A stretch of DNA of 7,578 nucleotides from positions 1 to 7,578 of the forward strand of contig JBGPBY010000363.1 of the NCBI GenBank assembly GCA_041481485.1. The letters are read 5' to 3'. The position numbers were made by a program, and so were the translations under genes. The notes below the pieces were generated by a model. It searched no databases. It was not told where the DNA came from and worked only from the letters and a program-made list of their open reading frames with translations. The DNA is from JBGPBY01 sp041481485 (GTDB lineage: Bacteria > Acidobacteriota > Terriglobia > 20CM-2-55-15). Every line of letters starts with the position of its first letter. Position 1 is the stretch's first letter. Of this stretch, positions 5,501-7,578 are shown one piece after another.

Positions 5501-7387
5501 ATGGCCTTTCGACAGAAGATCATTTGGACAAATTTTGCGATCGTCGTCATTCTCACCGGCAGCTTAGCGTTCATGGCCCTCGCTCAGGCACGAGGTGGTG
5601 GGGCACAGGCGCCCGCGGCCGGAACCCCGGCACAAGGCGGAGCTGCGCCAGCTGGAGCCCGCGGTGGTGGACAAGGTGGTGGCCGTGGTGGTGGCGGGGG
5701 TGGCGGCGGGGGCCGTGGCGGCGGTGCAGCGTACACCCCGGCATCCGGAGCAAAGGACCTGAAGTCCGTCCTCTTCAATTGGGCCTGGTACACGGGAATG
5801 CTGCGGAGCGCCAACGAGATGGATCTGCTCATGTCGCTCGAATACCAGGGCAAGGGCACCATGCAAGTGGACGGGCAGCCCTGCAATATGACGAAGTATC
5901 GAACCAGTATCAGCTATCAGACGTCGGGCGAACGGATCCAGATCACCGGCACCCGGCCCAACGGCCAGAGTTGCTCCAATGTCGAGGTGCTCAGTGGAGC
6001 GTACGCCTGGAACGAAGATATTCCCGGCGCCGAACTCGTCGCGGGCAAAGGCAAAGCCACTCCGATGCCGGCAACCGTGGAGGAGCGGATGATTCGCCTG
6101 TGGGCAAGTCCTCAGGGTGCCTGGAAAGCCGCAATGGCGGGGACTCAGACAGACTCACCTAAGATGGCGCCCCGCCCCGGCACAGACGTACCAGCCGATG
6201 TCATGACGGCCGGTAGAACGTCCGTCGCATGGGTAGGCAACAAGCCGGTGGTGACGTTCCCAATACTGGGCGTCCCCAATGCAACCGCGACCGCCACACT
6301 CGATGCAAAGTTCATGGCGGAGAGTGTCGTGGTGAAGCAGGGAGCGAAGACTTACGAGTTCACCTACAGCGACTATAGAGACTGGAACAATAAGCTGAAT
6401 CCGGCCGAAGCGTTCTATGCGGGCCGGATGATCGAGAAACAGAACGGCGCCGTTCTCCGCGACATTACGACGACGCAGACGGAAACAGCACAGATGTATG
6501 TCGTGGTGCCGGTTCCGGCAAGCGTCAAGGCAGCGATCAAGCCAACAAATCAGCCTCCCAACTGGACGATGGTAGCCAACGCAGCTCCCGTAGCGCTGAC
6601 GTCCACCGCTGCAACGCCGAGGCTGGCCGATGGGAAACCGGACCTGACAGGAAACTGGGGCGGCTCTGGCCTTAATCCAATTACGGGGGGGCTCTCGGGA
6701 AGTCGCCGATGTGGTCCAACGCAGGTGAAGGGTGCGGGAATCAACCCCGACATCGGCTGCAAAATCCCAATGGACAACTTCTGGGTGGATTATGAGTGGA
6801 TCTCGCCCTCGCGGTTTGGGCCGAGTCGTCCCATCTACAAACCCGAGTTCTGGGACCATGTTCAGGAAATGGATCAGTGGACAAACAGGGAAGATCCGAT
6901 CATGACGTGCCAGCCGATGGGACTTACCCGGGAAGGCACACCGGCGCGGATTATCCACACGGCGGGCGATATTCTCTTTTTCTATACGACAAGCGATTAC
7001 GGCGGCGGAAGTGTGGAATTCCGCGACGTCTCGACCAGCGGAGCCGCGCGCGCAAACACGGTCGAAGCCTACTACATGGGGCTTTCGGTCACGAAATGGG
7101 ACGGCGACACGCTGGTGATCGATTCCACCAACTTCGTCGATTCCACCTGGTTCGGACGCGGGGGCTTATTTCATTCCGCGGATATGCACGTGATTGAAAG
7201 GCTGACGCGGAAGGGCGATCAGATTCTTTACCAGGTGACCATTGAGGACCCTGTCCTGGTCGAGCCGTGGGTGATGCCGGACAGAATTTTGACGTTGGCC
7301 GCTGGGGCGGCGCCACGAATCATCCATGAGCGCCCGTATTGCGAGGTGAACGAAGTAGGAAACTACACCACCCAGCTTCGACACTAA
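5501..7387 (+). CDS. Uncharacterised two-domain secreted protein with Gly-rich linker
   Basis: A 628-aa protein; I cannot assign a function. The ATG at 5501 follows AGAGGGAG with about 6 bases of spacing and starts a signal peptide (residues 1 to about 30, IVVILTGSLAFMALAQA). Residues 31-76 are a Gly/Arg/Ala-rich low-complexity linker with a run of ten glycines. Domain 1 (about 83-345) is beta-rich (MDLLMSLEYQGKGTMQVDG, YRTSISYQTSGERIQITG, AKTYEFTYSDYRDWN) and vaguely recalls LolA-like folds. Domain 2 (about 375-628) begins LADGKPDLTGNW and carries CQPMGLTREGTPARII (470-485), MGLSVTKWDGDTLVIDSTNF (526-545), LFHSADMHVIERLTR (556-570) and VTIEDPVLVEPW (579-590). This resembles a large group of secreted hypothetical proteins common in Acidobacteriota. 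Cotranscription with the DUF6152-like gene is likely. An envelope role is plausible; enzymatic activity is unproven. Confidence 0.82.
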   Translation: MAFRQKIIWTNFAIVVILTGSLAFMALAQARGGGAQAPAAGTPAQGGAAPAGARGGGQGGGRGGGGGGGGGRGGGAAYTPASGAKDLKSVLFNWAWYTGMLRSANEMDLLMSLEYQGKGTMQVDGQPCNMTKYRTSISYQTSGERIQITGTRPNGQSCSNVEVLSGAYAWNEDIPGAELVAGKGKATPMPATVEERMIRLWASPQGAWKAAMAGTQTDSPKMAPRPGTDVPADVMTAGRTSVAWVGNKPVVTFPILGVPNATATATLDAKFMAESVVVKQGAKTYEFTYSDYRDWNNKLNPAEAFYAGRMIEKQNGAVLRDITTTQTETAQMYVVVPVPASVKAAIKPTNQPPNWTMVANAAPVALTSTAATPRLADGKPDLTGNWGGSGLNPITGGLSGSRRCGPTQVKGAGINPDIGCKIPMDNFWVDYEWISPSRFGPSRPIYKPEFWDHVQEMDQWTNREDPIMTCQPMGLTREGTPARIIHTAGDILFFYTTSDYGGGSVEFRDVSTSGAARANTVEAYYMGLSVTKWDGDTLVIDSTNFVDSTWFGRGGLFHSADMHVIERLTRKGDQILYQVTIEDPVLVEPWVMPDRILTLAAGAAPRIIHERPYCEVNEVGNYTTQLRH

Positions 7388-7414
7388 AAATCTCGAACTA
7401 TAAACACGCCGAAT

Positions 7415-7453
7415 AAACAGCCCGCCGGAACGATTTCCGGCGGGCTGTTTTAT
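7415..7453 (+). terminator. Intrinsic terminator of the DUF6152-type operon
   Basis: A perfect 16-bp stem (7415-7430 with 7435-7450, loop CGAT) has a GC-rich core CAGCCCGCCGGAA and runs into GTTTTATT. It lies 27 bases past the stop codon at 7387. The A-rich left flank could allow weaker termination from the other strand. Confidence 0.9.
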
Positions 7454-7485
7454 TACCTGAATTCTGCACAGAATCATCCTGATGC

Positions 7486-7575
7486 AAGAAATAGGGGACA
7501 GAGAGCAATTTCCTTTTTAAGCCGTTGTATATCAATTGGGTTTCTCAGGAAATTGCTCTCTGTCCCCTATTTCTT
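7486..7575. repeat. Perfect 29-bp inverted repeat with 32-base loop
   Basis: Arms 7486-7514 and 7547-7575 are exactly complementary; each holds AATAGGGGACAGAGAGCAAT or its complement. The loop, 7515-7546, is AT-rich. It lies past the operon terminator and has no coding content. The arm resembles 'GGGGACAG' palindromes that I remember near REP-associated (Y1) transposase genes, but no transposase is in the window. Confidence 0.8.
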
Positions 7576-7578
7576 CAC

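Noticed and set aside
6155..6958. 267-codon open frame opposite the 628-aa protein
   Set aside because: Arg/Cys/His-rich composition, no ribosome binding site or domain, and fully inside a real gene.

Overview
The window most likely comes from an Acidobacteriota genome, probably near Solibacter/Bryobacter. This is inferred from the gene mix: secreted quinoprotein dehydrogenases, type-B carboxylesterases, a DUF6152-type protein and an uncharacterised secreted protein with a 'PDLTGNW' start and 'KWDGDTLVIDSTNF' core. Moderately high GC, Gly/Ala/Pro-rich spacers in secreted proteins and abundant REP-like palindromes fit too. No rRNA, tRNA, CRISPR array, transposase gene or complete mobile element is visible.

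Layout. Positions 1-2683 hold three minus-strand genes: a VapB/AbrB-type antitoxin (2471-2683), an overlapping PIN-domain toxin (2007-2477, apparently without an ATG/GTG/TTG start) and a secreted PQQ-ADH-family protein (64-1911). Two copies of a short palindromic repeat (8-31 and 2754-2780) bracket this segment. Next come an intrinsic terminator (about 2813-2863) and the minus-strand gene for a secreted type-B carboxylesterase (2890-4578) with a good sigma70-like promoter. A roughly 500-base intergenic region (4579-5079) holds that promoter, a 105-base composite palindrome made of two inverted copies of a ~53-base two-hairpin repeat, a third copy of the repeat, and a promoter pointing right. 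The plus-strand pair 5080-5481 (DUF6152-type) and 5501-7387 (628-aa two-domain secreted protein) are 19 bases apart and end at a strong terminator (7415-7453). The window closes with a perfect 29-bp inverted repeat (7486-7575).

How the genes may work together. Four of the six proteins have N-terminal signal peptides, so this is mainly an exported-protein locus. The esterase could release alcohols from esters, and the PQQ-ADH-like protein could oxidise alcohols in the periplasm. The plus-strand pair has no known activity. The toxin-antitoxin pair looks like an insertion of somewhat lower GC. The points most worth following are the unusual metal/PQQ site of the dehydrogenase homologue (a lanthanide-type DYD motif with a degraded Glu-ligand loop), the PIN toxin without a normal start codon, and the repeat families.
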